Below are positions 60,293-64,000 of a stretch of DNA of 64,000 nt, piece after piece. Source of the stretch: Thuidium tamariscinum (Eukaryota; Streptophyta; Bryopsida; Hypnales; Thuidiaceae). Position 1 is the stretch's first letter. The number at the start of each line of letters is the position of its first letter. The stretch covers positions 2,728,001 to 2,792,000 of the forward strand of contig OX344757.2 of assembly GCA_947034885.2 (NCBI GenBank), read 5' to 3'. Position numbers and translations under genes: made by a program. The notes below the pieces were generated by a model. That model saw nothing but the letters and a program-made list of their open reading frames with translations, was not told the DNA's origin and did no database searches.

Positions 60293-63200
60293 TCAATCCG
60301 CTTTTGAACTCCCATCCCCCTTTGTACTTGCTGTCAATTTCTTCAACATGGGCAAAATCCGAGATAACAACTCCGCAATTTTCTCAGTCCTCCTTTCGTG
60401 ATCATCCAAGTTCTCCCCTTCACTATCCAGGTTTCGTATTGTAGCTGATAAAGAGCTCAACGATGTGTAGCAACGAGTGAGGCTTTTATCTAAGGAAGAC
60501 CCTCTAAGCCACAATTTATCTGAGGAAACTGAGCAGGCTGCCTCGAGCTGCTGAAGCACTCGTACTAATCTCTGCAAACAATACCAAAAATCATTCGTTT
60601 TTATTCAACTCTGTAGCTGAGAACTGAAATGAGCCAGTTCAAAACGATTCAGCTAACAAACATATTCTACGTCCAAACCATACTTCGTAAGTCGTCCGCA
60701 TTAACTTCCAAGTGCTCGCACTGATATCTAAAGGAGTTGAAATTAGTCATTTAGAAGGCTTGAATGAAGGCAACAAATGTGACTATCGAGGAGAGAAATC
60801 AAATTATACGTTTCTGAATGATTGTAAGCGTAATAATTATAATTGACTATTAGCTTCCAAAGTACACTTCCTATTTTTAACTTGGGGACGTAGAGTCTAA
60901 AAAATTGTTCTACGTCATAGCATCCTGGAACACGGCTTACAAAAGCACTTACCGTGAGTACCACTGTATTGCTTATCAATTCTTCATGGTCGGTAGCAAT
61001 TTCAGAGGATTGATTGACCTCACGATTCAGCATCTCTTCTGCTTGACTGAGACACTCCAGAGTGGCTGACTTATTCTGCCGATTTCCTGCTCTCAGCAAT
61101 AGAGGCCATACCAAACCATGTGGCCTAGTCAAAGTATCCTCTTTCAGAAATCTGGAGTCCGATATTGCAGCCCTAAAGGAGGGCACTTCCATCAGATACT
61201 GTGAGACGTCCTTTGAGCGAGCCTAACACAATAACGACAACGGTCACATAACTTATTACGGTAATAATACTACATATAGAACAGATGATGGCTTCAGAGC
61301 GACGTTGAATCCACCAACCACCCGCCAACGCCCAAGTTAACTAGAAACAGGACTTCAAGTCATTAATTTATTCAATACATCGCTTTACAGACATGAAGAT
61401 GAACACTTCCAGTTGCTGCAAAGTAAACCATTCAGGTCCAAAGATGAAATTAAGAAGTTTCAGATGAATCAAATAGTGCACTAAGAAAGTCACCAAAATA
61501 TGCAGCATAAAAGCTACTTACCATTGCAAACAAAAGAAACTCCCGTAAAGCTTCCATTTGTGGCTCTGTTCCTGTTTTTATAAAGAGTTGCAAAGCTGTC
61601 CTGAGGATGCCAGTCTGCAAACAGAAATCAAAGAAATTATTCCACGACCTGTAACCTAATGCCAGGGAAAGCCAACAGAGGTGATAAGCACAGGAGGTAC
61701 AATAGAATGATGCACAGGAAAATGCATAAAGAGGCTGTCGCAAGGTATTGGAAACATCCTTCAAATCACAGAGCTTCAAATAGCACGAAAATTGCTTATG
61801 AGTATTTTGCGAGCAATTTTTTTTTTCATACCAACAAGAGAGAATTCATATTATTATGAACGAAATTAGCTATTATTTCTAAGTTGAAATGCTATTATTT
61901 GGTCACAAACAGTCAGCAACTGCAAAAAAGACCACCTTATACCTGCAAGAGAGAAGGGCCAACAGATGCATTTCCTGGCGCATGTTTCAGCCAAAAGCAT
62001 AAGCTCTGGAACACCATCTCCAATTCCTCAGTTGGCACTGGAAAAACGAGACAAGGAGCGAACAAGCGCATGCATGTCACAAACAGGAATATCCATTCCA
62101 AGTTTCTAACCAAAAAAGTATAATACGCTGTTCCTGACCTCTAATATGACCGAAAACATTTTCAATTGCTCTACGCAATGTTCAAACATTTTCAATTACT
62201 TCAGGGCACATTCTAATGTCCTTTGAGAGAAAGAGAAGAGAAAGGGAAGGATAAGCTTTACCCAGAGCATCAAATCACGAAAACAAACACGACAAAGCTG
62301 CCCCCAGTCATACCTACGGTTGAGGTTCCCACCAGAAGTCCAGTAAGCTGCTTCTCAAGAAACGGCAAATTTGAGGAAACTGTCGGCCATAATGCACGTT
62401 CATTGTAGCCAGAACCTTTCAGCTTATAGCTAAGTGTAGCCAAGACCCTTAAAGCCAAGCATTCCCAGTCTCTAATCGTATTCTTGAGAACCTGTGAGTC
62501 TCCAGAATTGGAAGCTATCACTATTATCGCTGTAACCAGCCGCCCAAACTCTTGCCCCCTGGAGAAGAATAAACATGTTAGAACATAATTCTCACAGGTA
62601 AACGCTGGCATTTTGCAGCAGATGTCTAAGCCAACATGTGCAGAAAATAGATACATTACCCAAGAACCTAAAATTACATGGGACGTTGAGTATGCCTACA
62701 GAGGTAAGCTTCAGTCCATATGAGTCACCACGGATGCTACAGATTGCAAATGAACCAAAATAGACAAAAGATTTACCGTGTTGAGGAGGTCGATCCCTCA
62801 GTAACACGATCACACATGACTCCAGCATATAGCCTGGCTAAAGGCATTACGTCCACACTCTTGGAGTTCTCCAACTGTCTCAGAACCTTCAGAGACTGCA
62901 ATAACGACAAATGATAACCCCCAAAACATCAACAAATATCTCCTGAGAATAAACACATTAGCAACCCATAGACTCGAAAGATGCTGTATATATGGTTCGA
63001 ATCAGCAAACGCAAGAACTTTGTTCATGTAACAACCAAGCTTTCCAGGGTTTAACCCTAAGATTTGACAGCGGATCTTTAAAAGTCACATCGAAAGTATT
63101 TGAGTTACCAATACTCATATCCTAGGAACCCTTGAAATCGTAGAATCGCCATGGACGTATAAAAACATATCAAGCTCATTAGATACACCCTAAGATGCTT

Positions 63201-64000
63201 AAACCGTAAGTGCCCTAGAGAAAAGTTGTCCACTTTGCAAGGCAAAAGTTGATTATAGTAATCTTCAAAACATTGATTTAAACTCCTTCTATTAAAATAG
63301 CGGCCACTTTGGGCCATCCGAGCATATAGGGGTTAATTTATCAAAAAATAGTAATGATCCAAAATGCAGATATAAGCACAAAATTTGCTCAATAATAGAG
63401 CAAAAGATTGCAGATCTCACATTTATCAATTCCTCAGTAAGTTGTAAATCGCCCCATACTGTTCCAATGCTGGTTACCTGCACAAAGCACAGATTCTAAG
63501 TAAAGCTCGAACGCTTGGACAAAATGTAATCCATTGGCAAATATTGCATCCAGTCATGGCAATACAAAGACACAAGGAGTAATATACCTCAAAAGGAGTC
63601 GCACTTCCAAGTGCAGTCACTTTCATTATTAGTTCAGGCCACTCAGATACAGAAAGCTCTTGCATCGACACAGTCGCTGGACTCCTGATTGGTGCAACTG
63701 CACTGCTCTGCGTTTCAATGGGCTCCCACTCTGTATCATCTGCCATACAAACCTCATGTTACTAACCAAGGAAAAGCTAAAACAGACCACCAAAACATGG
63801 GGTTGCAGCATCGCAAAGGAAAAAAGAAGAAATGTCCAACCAAGAGCAAGATGATCGTCCTATCTCACCATCATCCAGCTCGTCAGCCATTCGTTCATTT
63901 CCGACATCCAAGCTGTCACTGTCGGGGACGCTTTCTGAGCAACTTTCTTCCAAGGGCTGGAGATCATCCCGCTCTGCGTCTTGCAAAGTTTGAAAGGACA
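60293..64000 (-). CDS. Unrecognised, mostly helical protein; 3' part of a multi-exon gene
   Basis: The gene enters from the right edge, so its N terminus is missing. Exons (minus strand): 64000-63869, 63739-63588, 63477-63421, 62895-62777, 62558-62314, 62037-61943, 61614-61522, 61222-60953, 60571-60293. All introns are GT-AG, all phases agree, and about 480 codons run without a stop to TGA 60293-60295. The visible N-terminal part is acidic (MADELDDDDTEWEPIE). The rest is Leu-rich and probably alpha-helical (WPELIMKVTALGSATPFE, WECLALRVLATLSYKLKG, EALREFLLFAM, RLVRVLQQLEAACS, AELLSRILPMLKKL), in the manner of armadillo/HEAT-like solenoids, but no clear repeat consensus is visible. I do not recognise the family. 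It appears to be an intact host gene. Confidence 0.75.

Noticed and set aside
1-64000. tRNA, rRNA or CRISPR-like arrays
   Set aside because: No cloverleaf with a proper GGTTCGAATCC-type T arm, no rRNA signature and no regular short repeat-spacer pattern was seen; the tandem repeats are irregular.

Overview
This is nuclear DNA of a land plant. The genes are split by GT-AG introns of roughly 150-900 bp. The recognisable proteins are plant housekeeping types (mitochondrial di/tricarboxylate carrier, chloroplast-envelope-type quinone oxidoreductase, fumarase), and AT-rich, transposon-filled DNA separates them. The sequence alone does not fix the lineage; an early-diverging land plant such as a bryophyte or lycophyte is only a weak guess.

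Layout. 1-4400: nested inverted-repeat elements. 4800-5735: intronless mitochondrial dicarboxylate/tricarboxylate carrier gene, + strand. 5736-13487: no recognisable gene. 13488-14216: two related MITE-like elements. 15725-18172: five-exon NADPH:quinone oxidoreductase gene, + strand, intact, 329 aa. 18173-21805: AT-rich DNA with an old CACTA-like relic. 21806-37690: a 15.9-kb CACTA (En/Spm) DNA transposon with matching CACTATAAGAAA ends and a 3-bp AGT target duplication. It carries a TNP2-type transposase gene on the minus strand and a divergently oriented multi-exon accessory gene on the plus strand; both contain premature stops. 37700-39270: a coiled-coil pseudogene with nine stops. 39965-40160: an almost perfect foldback MITE with CACTA-type ends. 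40310-41254: a repeat-rich coiled-coil reading frame split by one stop. 41300-42100: diverged ~250-bp repeats.

42291-51648: a 17-exon mitochondrial fumarase locus that is a pseudogene, with frame lesions in exons 2, 7 and 14. A 3.36-kb LTR-like insertion (45210-48570) flanked by a GGCAT duplication sits in intron 8. 51649-60292: AT-rich repeats, including a diverged ~900-bp duplication and a ~110-bp tandem repeat. 60293-64000: the 3' part of an apparently intact multi-exon gene on the minus strand, encoding an unrecognised, largely helical protein.

The carrier and fumarase are both linked to organic-acid metabolism in the mitochondrion, but in a plant genome neighbourhood does not imply co-regulation. 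The main story is transposon activity and decay. Nearly all stop codons in the CACTA genes and the coiled-coil pseudogene can be explained by single C-to-T changes in CAA, CAG or CGA codons, as expected from deamination of methylated cytosine in silenced DNA. I found no rRNA or tRNA gene and no CRISPR array.
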